From: Xestospongia bergquistia
Taxonomy: Eukaryota; Porifera; Demospongiae; Haplosclerida; Petrosiidae
Direction of reading: 5' to 3'
Length of the DNA: 64,000 nucleotides
Assembly (NCBI GenBank): GCA_963965975.1
Contig: OZ014411.1
Location: forward strand, 1,969,001-2,033,000
Notes under the pieces: generated by a model
Databases searched by the model: none
What the model saw: only the letters and a program-made list of their open reading frames with translations
What the model was told of the DNA's origin: nothing
Position numbers and translations under genes: made by a program
Shown: positions 1-11,769 of the stretch, piece by piece
How positions within the stretch are numbered: position 1 is the stretch's first letter
How the letters are laid out: each line of letters opens with the position of its first letter

Positions 1-388
1 TTACATAATAGAACAAAGTCTTCTCTCTCTGCCTCTGACATTCTTCTTAATTCTCCTTTCAAAAAGTAAAACGTTACTGAAAGTCAACAGCTTTCTTTGA
101 CAATTTCCTGCATTTTTGAATTGGTACACAAGTTTTGTAACATTTGTTTGTCAGTTTACCGCATTCTTCTAGGTTAGCATAATAGGAAATTAACCATTTT
201 CGTCTGTTAGGACAAAAATTTCAAAAGAACGTTTGAATTATTTTGTCCAAGGACAAAAATATTTGAAATTATACGTGACAGCACACCTTGAGCACATGTA
301 CAACAGGAAACGGAAAAGTTTAACAAGTAATTAATTTAACACTTATAGCCCTGCCTTCTCTATTATTACAAGATAAGATGGCTTGTTG
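1..388. other. Intergenic, upstream of glycosyltransferase-like gene
   Basis: AT-rich sequence without a supported exon. An ATG at 378-380 lies out of frame just before the start of the next gene and closes after three codons, so it would act only as a minimal upstream ORF. I see no other defined element. Confidence 0.4.
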
Positions 389-1194
389 ATGATTTCTAGA
401 AAGAGTTTCATTTTGCTTACTATACTTATGACAATAGTATTCTTTTTCCTGAATTATTCATCAATTGAAGACGCGATAATTACAATGATTCAGCTGATTA
501 ACAAGACTGCTGTTGAGAATATAGCTAAATCGCTAGTTATAGTCATGGGAGCGTCTTCTGACCACTTTGGAGAACTTTTGAGTACGAGTGGTTCCTTCCA
601 ATGTTATCACAAAGAAACAACAATCTTTTTATTCAATTTGGGATTGACTACACATGAAATCCATATGATCAGAATGTTAAATTGGAATATTATAATTTCT
701 CTGAAAACCCTTACTTTGCTGATACATCTGGTTTGGGTGGCTACACTTTTAAAATGCATATTATAAACAAGATGTCTAAAAATTATGACATTGTTCTTTG
801 GACTGACATGAGTATTCGAATATTAAAGCCAATGTCTTCTGAAACGGCTTTTAAAATTCCAATTATTGCTAGGTGTAAACACAATCAACCCTGGCCTATA
901 GTTACCTTTACAAAGGACAGTACTTTAAAATACTTGAATATGACTTGCAAAGAAGGCCAAGGTATTGAAAATTTTGCTGCTAATATTTTTATATTCAACT
1001 TTTCTAATATTATAGCACGCTCCCTATTAAACAAATGGGTCAACTGTACTTTATATAAAGAATGTATGGTTAGTGTTCCGATCCTTCCATCAGACCTTGA
1101 AGGTTGTCATTGGAAACATCTTAAATCAGATATTTCATTTATTGGTTGTCACAGATGTGACAGTGTTTGTGGGCAGTTGTGTAATCTATCATAA
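389..1194 (+). pseudogene. Frameshifted glycosyltransferase-like (DUF1647-like) type II membrane protein
   Basis: An intronless coding region in two overlapping frames. The first runs from the ATG at 389 with an N-terminal hydrophobic anchor (about residues 6-22) and a stretch including VVMGASSDHF-like and LFNLGLT residues. The second takes over near 655-665 and runs to the stop at 1194, with YDIVLWTDMSIRI, WVNC..YKEC and a C-terminal GCHRCDSV region. This order (small-residue strand, LGL, aromatic NF/NP segment, LW.D.S.R, W..C..EC, HR.DS) is what I know from DUF1647-type, probably Golgi, glycosyltransferase-like proteins; the assignment is by memory of the pattern. The frame changes by one base at ~655-665, with a stop in the second frame at 655 just upstream, so the gene is either a recent pseudogene or carries an assembly error. 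It is the only plus-strand gene supported in the window. Confidence 0.45.
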
Positions 1195-2224
1195 TATTAT
1201 ATTAGCAATGGTAGTTGTCTTGAAAATTGGCTTCTGAAGGTGATCTATATAAACAGGTAACAATTGAAAAGTGCAGTGTTATGCATGCCTGTATGTCACT
1301 GAGCAATGACGAAGACTCTGAGCTCAGTTTGTCATTGATGTAGTCTAGTGTTATATTTAGATGTTTCCTTTGCTAAACTTCTAGGCATAAGGGTAGTCTA
1401 TGCTTTGTGTGAAAGTCAATATATCATGAGTTAAATGTAAAAGCATTATTGTTCCAATAATTTTATTGTTAAATTCAAACAGATTTGTATGACTAGGGAG
1501 CCAATGTATATAGGAAAACCTTTTGATTGAAAGATAAGGTATTTTGAAGTGGAGTGAATGTTCAAGTTACATCTTTGATGCTGACACTTATAATGAACTA
1601 AAAAACTAGATGGTTGATCTAGCCTTTCTCAGATTGTAAAATTACATTAAAGTCTTTAATAATTGTTAATTAATTAAAATTATATACTAATTTAATCATA
1701 AAGTTTGTATTTTAATTGCATATATTATATAATTCAGTCTATATGTTTTTATTAATTCCATATATAGTTATGTTTATAGACATACACATTGAGGGTATTA
1801 CCAATTGCAAAATTCTATGTACAGCTAAGGCACAACAGTATCAGTAGAGCATTGAGAACAATTTACGAAGTTCCTATTTTTCACAAGTGTTTTCTTCTAA
1901 AGCAACAATGTTCACTTGACAATATTTCACATAGGTGCTTTTCAAGTAGCTTACAAAACCTAGGCCTATTTTATTATAATAAATATACATTCACCAAAGC
2001 TATTTTTTACTGATACATATTAATAATATTACTGAGACAATTGATTTGTTTAATAATTTTAATATTGAATGATATGAAACAGATGAAATATTATGATACC
2101 AGTCAAATAATCATATTTATAAACAAACTACACATATATGTCATCTAAAAGCAGTAACAAATTACAGACATAATTACTAACAATGTTTTTAACATGAAAT
2201 ATGTCATCTTTTTTGAAGGTGGAG
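1195..2224. other. Intergenic region
   Basis: AT-rich sequence between two convergent genes. A 74-codon open frame at 1789-2013 does not start with ATG and shows no recognisable protein pattern. Nothing else is supported. Confidence 0.4.
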
Positions 2225-2881
2225 TTAGCGTTGAAGTGATATTGTGCCAACATCTTTAAAACTGGGTGTTTTGTTTAGACCAGCTTCAGCTCGTAACTTC
2301 TTACTTGATATCTCTACACTATTAAGCCATGCTTTCATTTCTGGGCTAAGTTCTGGTGAGGGAATGACTTCTCCATATATTTCTTTCATGATATCTCCTA
2401 CACTGATTCCTCTGATAGCATGTTTTGAGAAAAGTATGGCAGTGACAAAACCATCACTAGTTTTCATTCTCTGTTCTCCATAAAGTGTACTGTCGTCCCA
2501 ACCTACTAGCTGTGTCTCGATTGTGTAACGTTGAAATAGTTTCATTGGGCGACGATAACGGATATTGCCAGCATTAACTAAAATAAATCCGCCTTTTTTT
2601 CGTAACGCTTCCCAGCAACCGTTTGAAAACATCATGCTCATTCTACTAAGATCAAACTCTCTTAAATATTTAGCGTTGTTCATATGCATATATATATCAA
2701 TATCAGAAGGCAGGACAATATTTCGAGTAACATGTGTTCTTGTTATGTCTTCCTTTGGAACCTGGTCTCTACGATTTCGTGTACGAAAGTAGAATAAAAT
2801 GAAGAATCGAGTGAAGTACCAGACATCTACAAAGGCAAAGACAAGTAGTAGAAGGACGATTGCAAAGAAAAGAAATTCCAT
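2225..2881 (-). CDS. THEM6: THEM6-like hot-dog fold membrane protein
   Basis: A single-exon gene of 218 aa. The first ATG is at 2881; the open frame reaches 2902 only through a TTG. Residues ~2-21 form a membrane segment, followed by a basic stretch (FRTRNRRDQ) and then a thioesterase-superfamily (4HBT_2) domain. Visible signatures are LPSDIDIYMHMNNAKYLRE (the D-x-MH-NN-xY hot-dog helix entry), RYRRPMKLFQRY and LVGWDDSTLYGEQR, which match the known THEM6 pattern (D-D-HMNNARYLRE, LLGWDDR). THEM6 proteins are small ER-associated relatives of acyl thioesterases whose catalytic activity is uncertain; the length agrees with the family. No neighbour suggests a shared pathway. Confidence 0.85.
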   Translation of the reverse strand: MEFLFFAIVLLLLVFAFVDVWYFTRFFILFYFRTRNRRDQVPKEDITRTHVTRNIVLPSDIDIYMHMNNAKYLREFDLSRMSMMFSNGCWEALRKKGGFILVNAGNIRYRRPMKLFQRYTIETQLVGWDDSTLYGEQRMKTSDGFVTAILFSKHAIRGISVGDIMKEIYGEVIPSPELSPEMKAWLNSVEISSKKLRAEAGLNKTPSFKDVGTISLQR

Positions 2882-2969
2882 TTCTAAAAAGGCTCTCTTC
2901 AACTCTTGTAACGATGCATAAGGTACAACTCTCCTTATTTATAGCAACTTCTCGCTTTGTTTATAGTTG

Positions 2970-4160
2970 ACGTCACTGTACCGGAAATTTGCACGTATAA
3001 TTAATACATGCAGATATTACACCATACTTTGTACTGTTAACAAAAGGAAGTGATGTATCATATAATATATTCACCTTTGATCTTTCTTGCACATCAGTTC
3101 ATTATTTTAGCTGGTGTAAAGTTCACCTTTATCTATTATTATATAAGATGTTTGTCTCCAAAGAGTCTAGTGCACAACACAAGATATATACATATTGCAT
3201 GTCACAAGACTGTATCATACAGTATATATTTACATTAACTCCTTTTTCCTTTAGTACACAATAACTAACCAAAGTCTAACAGAACAGTAAGATGTTTTAC
3301 AAATATATGATAAACCATTAATTAAGTGTGGGCAAAGTCTACTAACAGCACATTGTTATTCTTTAGAAAGGATTTGTAAAGCGTCATATATATTATAATG
3401 AAGAAAACACGCCTACCACTCACTATCACCACAAATCCACAAAGAAATATTTTGAGGATAGGGAATAACCATACCGGAAAAATGCACACGTATAATTAAC
3501 ATATGCGGATATTACACCAACACATTGTTGTTTAATATTGTAGCAAAGGAAATGATGTAATCATAAAATATCGAACTTTGATCTTCGTTATTTTTAGCTG
3601 GTGTAAAGTTCAGCTTTACCTTTATAAGAAATTTGTCTTTAAAGAGTCTAGTGCACAACACAAGATATGCATGTCACGAGACTGTATTACCGTAAGGGTA
3701 CAAATTTTCGAGTTTTTAAAATTTTGCTTTATTATTTAAATTTTGTGGGTATTAACTTTCGTGTTTAGCCAGTGTGAAGTATTAATTAAAGGGTGTGATA
3801 TCAGACACGTGTTGTGAATACAAGCGTGATTTTCACGAAGTATGGCTATACCTAGCTATTAATCTATGGTGAGAGGGTACCATATATACAAGAAAATCTG
3901 GGAGGCAGTTGACGGAGTACTTCATTGTGAAAGAGCAAGAAGTAACCGACAGGATCCCTTTGCGTGGGTGAAATAAAAGTTAAATTTGTGATAAAACAAC
4001 AACCCACGAAAATATAGTGAAATTAAATCCCCCACGAAAATTTATTCCTTTACGGTATATTTACATTAACTCCTTTTTCCTTTAGTACACAATAACTAAC
4101 CAAAGTCTAACAGAACAGTAAGATGTTTTACAAATATATGATAAACCATTAATTATTTAA
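2970..4160. repeat. Direct duplication of ~345 bp, second copy interrupted by a MITE
   Basis: The segment 2978-3320 (from CCGGAAATTTGCACGTATAA to the end of ATGATAAACCATTAATTA) recurs at 3474-4155. The second copy is split by the insertion at 3690-4055. Between the two lies 3321-3470, which contains a ~23 bp match to the last exon of the inositol kinase (GTGTGGGCAAAGTCTACTAA, also at ~4491) and a stretch like the intron sequence at ~6125-6190. This looks like local patchwork duplication. No gene is supported here. Confidence 0.7.
3690..4055. mobile_element. Mariner-type MITE with TA target duplication
   Basis: A 366 bp element with imperfect ~21 bp terminal inverted repeats: left CCGTAAGGGTACAAATTTTC, right end reverse complement CCGTAAAGGAATAAATTTTC. 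It is flanked on both sides by TA (3688-3689, 4056-4057), the target duplication of Tc1/mariner elements. It contains no coding region. The related duplicate at ~3205-3225 lacks it, so the insertion came after the local duplication, or was lost from the other copy. Confidence 0.75.
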
Positions 4161-4387
4161 GTAGACACACATACAATTTAATTGTATAACAACTATAGAA
4201 ATAATAAAGTTTCATGAACAAATAATTTTAAATTTTCATGACAACAATTATGGAAGAAAATAGAAAAAGATTAAACAAGGTCAATTAACAAGGGAAGGGA
4301 TGATTATACGAGTCATGTGACAACAAAAGGACTAAACACTATTTAGAAACTCAAGATCATATGATGAAACTATACATTCAACTAAAG

Positions 4388-7300
4388 TCACATGACAATA
4401 CTTTCATAAAGTTGTTTTAGAAACTTGGTGTACATCCTAACACCAAAAATAGCATTTGAATCAGAACAAGTGCCTTTCTTCTCGTAAGTGTGGGCAAAGT
4501 CTACTAACCGCATATCGAGGAGACCTTGCTTCTCTCCTGGTAGAGGGGTAGGCCCTCCTTCATAAACAATTAGTAATGACGTAGCAAATAGGCTCAAATA
4601 ATTCTGTTTGTCCATCCATTCAATAAATGCTGTGAGTTGCGTAAGAATGCCGTTTATGATGTCTGTACGATATGAACCATCTCCAACGTCAAAGAAACAT
4701 CTTACAGCTAAAAAAGATACAGCATTGTTGATATTAGAGTAAAACTTAATGTGAATACATTGTATTTATCCATTAAACATTGCATACCTTCCATAGCTGA
4801 TCTCTCAGTCACACTACGTCCAAAGAATCGATCATAGTACACATATTCATCTTTAGAAGGTCTATAGACCTAATAAGAGATAAGCAGATATATCACAATA
4901 TTGTACAATGTATTATAATTATACTTCTTAATCTTTTAATTGTAGGGACAAGTTTGACAGTTAAAAGTATTTTTACTCTTTTAATTATAAATAATTATTA
5001 CATTTCCAACAATTAACACAAACTCCACTATTTTCATCATGTATATTGTAAATATTTCAAATATGACAAACCAGAAATAGAATAGCTAAAGGTCAGCAAA
5101 ATCTGTCAATTTCTAAAAAGGAGGCCAAGAAGTATAAAAAAGAACAATAGGGGACATTTTAGTAGGAAGAATTGTCACAAATATTTTATAAGCCAAATCT
5201 ATATTGTACATGTAGGGCAAATGTTGTGTAAACAGACAGCACAATAAAGCACATTACATTTCAATAGTCATTCTATTGATTGCAAAGATCTTCTTTAAAA
5301 ATAGCAAAACACTTCTTAGTTACAATAGAATAATATAATTTTAACACTTCAAGCTAGAAAGATTAAATACTTTATTAAAGAACTTTACCAAATATAAATA
5401 TATGCATATCATGATAAACCAATTAACCACATAACATATTAACAATTATACTTACTCTCATTCCTATAATTCGAAATCCAAGTGTCTCCTGAGCTGGATA
5501 CTTCTTCTTTTCTCTTTCAATTTTGTCATTGTCAGCTAAATCATCCCATACTCGTTGTCCCATTTTGAGATCAATAATACAAGGATGTGTAAACCTATGA
5601 GTAATGTCCTCTAAAACTAAATAATCAACTGTAATTAGTTAAGGAGATACACTATTGTATGTAAATGTATCAGGACAAAAAGGAATAAAAAATAGGCAGG
5701 CAATCCTCTCAAAAATTTTCATTTTGTTAATTATCACGAGTGGGTATGGCTATGTGTATTCTTTGATAATGATTCCTCTTATCAATAGGAAACTGGAAAA
5801 AAGGTCAGCAAAATCTGTCAATTTCTAAAAAGGAGGCCAAGAAGTACAAAAAAGAACAATAGGGGACATTTTAGTAGGAAGAATTGTCACAAATATTTTA
5901 TATGCCAAATCTATATTGTACATGTAGGGCAAATGTTATGTACACAGACAGCACAATAAAGCACATTACAAACTACTGTCATAGAACAACACACAAATGA
6001 TTTGATAAGTACTGCATACTAGTGCATAGAGACTAGATTTAGAAGGAGATAAATAGGTGAATTGGGCAAAATATTTACATTGTCTTTTCTAAGACAATCT
6101 ACATCGTCATATATAACTGAGAATACAATGAAGAAAACATGCCTACCACTTACTATTACCACAAATCCACAAAGAAATATTTGAGGATAAAATTGTAGGG
6201 AACAAAATACAACCAAACTATTACCATTAAAATCTATTACATAACCTCTTCACCAATATTGTCCTACAAAAATTATTGGCAATACAGTAATTTTCCAACA
6301 ACAAGTGTCAGGACCACATATACAACTGTATACAAACATAGAACAGTGTATATGTATGTTACAAAGGATACGAGTCTTTCCTCCTCTGTCAGCAATACTA
6401 GCTAAACCATAATACATTGGTGTGAAAGAACGTAGAACAGAGTCTGTGCCTTCACCTCGACATAAACTAGGAAAGTCAGATGGAGTACCAAGATAAGTTT
6501 TAACTCCATACAAAGCATCATAGAATGATACTTCTTGTACACCTTTAGACCCAGCTTGTACTGGTTTGTAAAGGAGGTGTGGTTGACCTTTACGTCTTAA
6601 GAAACCTAAATAATAAAAAAACAAGTAAGGTTAGATGTTTGTGTAGTATTACATTACATTAAGGGTAAAATAAGCAATTTTTATACTAATGTCTTTACTG
6701 ACCTAGTTTACCATCGATATGACGATGTCCTCCAACTTGATGTGGGAGCGGTATGTATCCATCAGGTACAAGACGTAATAATTGAAGGGCAGAGTCATTG
6801 AGACTGTCTTTTGTAACAAGTCCCTCCATCTCAACTATTATTTGATCTATTCGATAATCATCTAGATCTGGTGTCTTTCTAGACGAGGACTTGCCTGGAG
6901 ATGTGGAGACTTTGGATTGATCTGGATGTAAGTCAGAACGAGGAGACCCACCATTCCTTGCCTGACAAAAGTACAAATATTAAATAAAAAGGACATAATT
7001 TTGGATTAGTTATTAATTATAAGAACAGTACGTTAAAGTTTTAACAACATGTACATGTTATAGGACTCATAATAACATTGTCCATTACTTGAACTGTATG
7101 TCAATTTTAAAAAATCAATTCAATTATAAAGGCAACAAACCTCATTAAATGTAAATTTTCTTTTTTATAATGTAGTATATGAAACTCTGACAATCTAGTC
7201 TTACTACGTGGTAGCTTTGAGACAGTTGTCATTACTGGCTGAATACAAGCTTAATATTATATTATAGCTATCACAAATTTTAAATGCTGTACAAGTGACA

Positions 7301-10300
7301 ATTAAAGAATAAAATAAATAAATCTTTTTGCATTACATGTTGCAAAGACAATAAAAATTAATGAATATAGCACCTATTTTACTAAATATAAACTTAATAC
7401 ACTATTTGTGTTATTGTTGTGCTCTGTGTAGTATATAACAATTATTTTAGAGAATTGTGCAATTGAGCAGGGAGCAAAATTCAACAAAACTAATGATGGT
7501 AACTGTCTATGAAATGTGTTACAAAAGTCAGTGTAGTAACCAATGTGAGGTATTAAATACCATATAGTTACTCACTACAACATACCTTTCTACCTTCCTT
7601 GTTACTGACATTCTTAGGTCTTGGACTAGCTTGTTTCTTTCCACCTGTCTCATATCCATCATCTTCTGAGGTAGAATGTAAAGGCTGCAAAAGAATATGA
7701 AAAAACATTGAATGAATACAATGAAGTATTGTTATAATATGAATACAATGAAGTATTGTTATGATATAAATATAATAACATGTTAGTGAATGATATTAGT
7801 ATGTGAGAATAACATGAAATGTATTCTAAGAAATATCCTTATGATTACAATTTACTTAATAATACAATAATCACTAAATATATATTGTATACATGTACAC
7901 AAGAACAACATCGGTACCTTGTATAGGAACAAGGAATAAAAACCAATTAAGTCAATGTAATGATGTTTATTCACAATCCAATGTATAAACAATATAAGAA
8001 TGACAATTGCATCATCTTTATATAATAGCACAGGTAGCACAAACAATTAAGGATATTCATCAACTATGTATTAAATAACAATATTAGTGATATATATATA
8101 GTCACATTATGTGCTGTGCTGTTAAGTAAGGATGACCCAATTGTCAACCCTATTATATTGTTTGCATTCTTTGTATTGTACTGATATTAGCTATATTTAC
8201 CTGTTTGCTTCATTTTTTTAAAATAAAAACTTACATATTGCAACTGTTATTAATGACTAATTATATTAGTCATTGTTAATTGTTTGTAAAGTAAATAATT
8301 AATTTTATTTCGTTTTATATATGGTTTCTGATCAAAGATTTTCCAGTGAAATGTACCAATGTTGTATTGAGGACACATCTGTACTAACAAACTTGCCCAA
8401 TTGTCCACTTCATAGAGATTATGTGTCTTTGATAGTAAGGTTTCCATAGCATTGCTGTGTCATTATAAAGCATTTAACATCTCAACGGATTCACTGATTA
8501 CATTGTACTTGTATGTGATCACAGTGTACACTACAACATGTGAACACACACATATAAATTACATTATACAATAAATTTAATTTACTTGTGTACACATAGC
8601 AATTACTATCAAAATATCCACATACCAGTAAATTGACATGCTCATACTTAAAGTACACTTGAATGTAAACCACAAAAAGTACTAAGAATATCGTTACTAG
8701 ATATACATGTATTGTACATGTACTGATGTATTACTTATGTAGTGGACACTTCAAACTTCAAGCTAAATAGAATTGAGAGAGGTTGAACAATGCATAAATG
8801 TAGTACTGTAAAAATAACATAAAATCCTGAAGATAGAAGAGCATACCTAATATTAACTACATCATTAGTACATACTCTAGTCCCAAGATAATTTTAAAGT
8901 GTCGATCACTTTCTGTGCAAAGCACAGTATATAGTATAATGTTAATAATGAACTTAATACAGTTTTGTGCTATTGTTGTGCTCTGTGTAGTATATGTACT
9001 TAAAATTAATAACATTATAAACATAACTATACCTATAGTCATTATTAGTTGACAAATTTATTACAAACTGGGAATAAACAATGGATTACTACTAATAACA
9101 ATATCCATAATAATATTAGTACATTCACATGTACATATCTGTAGATACATGTCATCTCTATATTTGTACATGTACGTGTGTAAACAATTAAAATCAAAAT
9201 TATTCTTTGCCTCGCCCAAAAAGGTAGTGACATATATTTGGCATAGCCCTTAGCTCAGTATATTCAGCAAATATTAGATATATACATTTTGTAGGTTGTC
9301 TTAATTATTATATATACCTGGATATATCATCAAACTGTAAGTCATATTGGGAGATGAGGGCAGGTGTCATACAAATCTGTTATGCTGAGAATGACCAAGG
9401 TTATTAATGATATCACTTCCTCTTTAATGGAATGGTTTAAGCTCACATATCTTAAAAGTTTGTAAAAGGTCAACTACACATTGCTCTCATATCAATAGTT
9501 ATACACATAATGTAACATCTGTATTCAAGACATCTTTACATTAAAATCAACTTAAAAAGATAACACCATAAGAAGGCTATCATGTACTATCAATATACAT
9601 TAAGTGACTTAGTGTCTATATTATCACTTCAGAAAGTGAAGTATAGCACTAATTCCCTACAGTCAAATTTACTTCCCCACAGTTACCATTACTTTAACTA
9701 CAGTTAATATACACATGTATCTTTAATGTTTACATAAGTCAAAATCATTTTTAACCAGATGTCTAACCATCACAATTGATGCATCGTCTTGACTGCTTAT
9801 GTTATTTCAAAGATAGGTAAAAGATGTCGCAACAATAGAACCAGATGGTACATTTATCGAAACATATCTTTAAAGAACTATAAAATGTCCCATCACATGT
9901 TAGGAAGACTCCCCCTAAGCAATCACACAATATCAAGTTATATACTGTATTGTCAGTATTGAAAGTTACTTATCACATTATCACACTTAACAAACTTTAC
10001 AGACTTCAGAATTAAACACTACATGATCATCTAAGATTACCATCTGTCATAGCAAGTCATCAACAGTTAGTAGTACATAAAAACAGAGCTTACATAAGCT
10101 TTAACCTTGTATTATGACATAGTTATATATTGTATTTGTCTGTATTGAAGTAGTTATCTTAACAATAGTATGACAATATATGATATTATTAATAAAGTAT
10201 CAGTATAATAGACCTTACTGTTGATAAAGTGGTAACTAACACAGGATTGTACTAAACTTATAACATGTGTCCTACTTACCACGCCTTTCAAAACCACAAT

Positions 10301-11769
10301 CTTTATATTTTTGTACAATAAGACAAACAACAAGATAAACAGTCCACAACAAGAAAGTTTTTCTTAGAATACAATGTTAGTTTTTGTAGATTGTATAGAT
10401 CATTTCTTGTTTAGAAAATTTAATCCTAAATGATCAGTAATGTTGTTCAATACTTACAAGTTCTATGTTATATGATATACTTCATTAGCAATGTTTATGA
10501 CACCTTTATTTGGTGTACTATTTTAGTAATTTACTAACTGTTTGCTAATTGAATTACTAACTAATTAGATTTTGTTCAAGTTTATGATCTCAAGAAAATC
10601 TTACAAAAATGTTAGTTGGTAATATTACCACAATATTTTCAACAATACATGTGCTATATCAATGAGACTTAAAGAACAGCAGTATTAAGTACAATGTCTA
10701 TAAAAAATAAATGATTTTACACCTTCCCTATAATTGGTTTTATTATTACCACATTGTAATAGATATGGTGACACTTAACTGTACCAATGAAATAAAGTTA
10801 TATATAAAGATGTGTTATATTGGAAGTAGGGTGTGTGTTATTATAACAAACTCTTTATTAAAATCATGAAGAAAGAATATATTATATTAATATTTATGTG
10901 TTTTGGCTAAACAATAATATTATTGCATAATTTTATAAGAAAATGAGAAAAAAGGTGACAAAGGTTACCTAGAACAATACAACATTTTACTGAATAATTT
11001 TTACAGTATGTAAATTTATGAAGTGCTAATAAGAGACAAACTTTATTATGACATTTTACATGTATTTTTTTATATCATATACTGCCAATTTAAGACAAGT
11101 ACATGTGTTAAGTGACATACAGCTACCAAGAAAGGTCAAGTAAAGTGTATTCTCCTGTTTATAGAGGATGTAAAGCAAGTAATCTTAATATAAAGCCAAC
11201 AGTTTAAAACTCATATGAACATAAATTAATATCACTGGTATAGTGAAGTATTTATACAACAGCAGATACAAATGCTAACAACACTTTAATATAATGTATT
11301 TTGAAAAAAATTGTCAAAAACATTTAGATATTAAATATTATGCTAGAACAAGGGTCAAGGTGTCGTCAAGGCAATGTATACTCTCAACAGAAAGATTTTA
11401 GTCCAGATATGATAAATCTTTTCTTTAAAGTATAGGGTTTACATTATAACTACATTTATAACTGTGTGGTGAATCTCAAAGTCATTTCTTATCACTTCAC
11501 TTTAACAAACCACAAAAACGTGACAGACTAAATAATGATGACCATACAACATATGTGTACTAGCTAGTGTGACCTTTTCTTACCTTTCTAGTATCTTTAC
11601 CACCGGTCTTCTGTCGAGGAGGCAGCTCTTTCTTGCCAGGAGTTTCATAACCTTCGTCTTCTCCACACGACTGGACATTGGCGCCAGCTATTGCTTCTTC
11701 TGAGGCCACGAACACTGTTGGTTCTTCATCGTGGCTTCTCTCCTTTGCTACTGCCACGACTTCAGCCAT
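4388..11769 (-). CDS. Inositol polyphosphate kinase (IPMK/IP6K family)
   Basis: Seven exons with GT-AG borders and consistent phases: 11584-11769, 7586-7684, 6703-6961, 6363-6605, 5456-5616, 4788-4869, 4388-4707; 1350 nt, 449 aa, ATG at 11769. Signatures in order: LPHQVGGHRH (residue ~165), KPVQAGSKGVQEVSFYD, LEDITHRF, the family's catalytic PxxxDxKxG as PCIIDLKMG (~280), YYDRFFGRS, SLLIVYEGG and VDFAHTY (metal-binding DF). The family phosphorylates inositol phosphates on position 3/6 or makes pyrophosphates; the HQVGGH start resembles both IPMK and IP6K, so I do not choose between them. The ~150-residue N-terminus is low in complexity; exon 2 (GYETGGKKQASPRPK) repeats the end of exon 1 (GYETPGKKELPPRQK). 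The donor of exon 4 could also be 9 nt earlier (6372) in the same phase. Intron 1 (7685-11583) contains the left edge of the 25 kb duplication. Confidence 0.88.
5091..5257. repeat. 165 bp direct repeat, copy 1 (kinase intron 5)
   Basis: Starts GGTCAGCAAAATCTGTCAAT and ends AAAGCACATTAC. It recurs nearly unchanged, in the same orientation, at 5803-5968 in the preceding intron. The two copies flank the exon with the catalytic PxxxDxKxG motif (5456-5616). Confidence 0.85.
5803..5968. repeat. 165 bp direct repeat, copy 2 (kinase intron 4)
   Basis: Same sequence as 5091-5257 with a handful of substitutions. No terminal inverted repeats or coding potential seen, so it is probably a duplicated intron piece rather than a mobile element. 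Confidence 0.85.
7685..11583 (-). other. Large intron 1 of the inositol kinase
   Basis: A 3.9 kb AT-rich intron without supported exons. It holds a short repeat (TTGTTGTGCTCTGTGTAGTA at ~7413 and ~8972). From ~10,780 onwards it matches ~35,929 onwards, marking the left edge of the tandem block. Short open frames here (for example 8857-9233) are AT-rich and unlike proteins. Confidence 0.6.

Noticed and set aside
1789..2013. 74-codon plus-strand open frame
   Set aside because: Starts with a non-ATG codon and has no recognisable pattern or supporting splice sites.
7852..9233. Several short hydrophobic minus-strand frames
   Set aside because: They lie within intron 1 of the kinase, lack paralogues and look like AT-rich chance frames.
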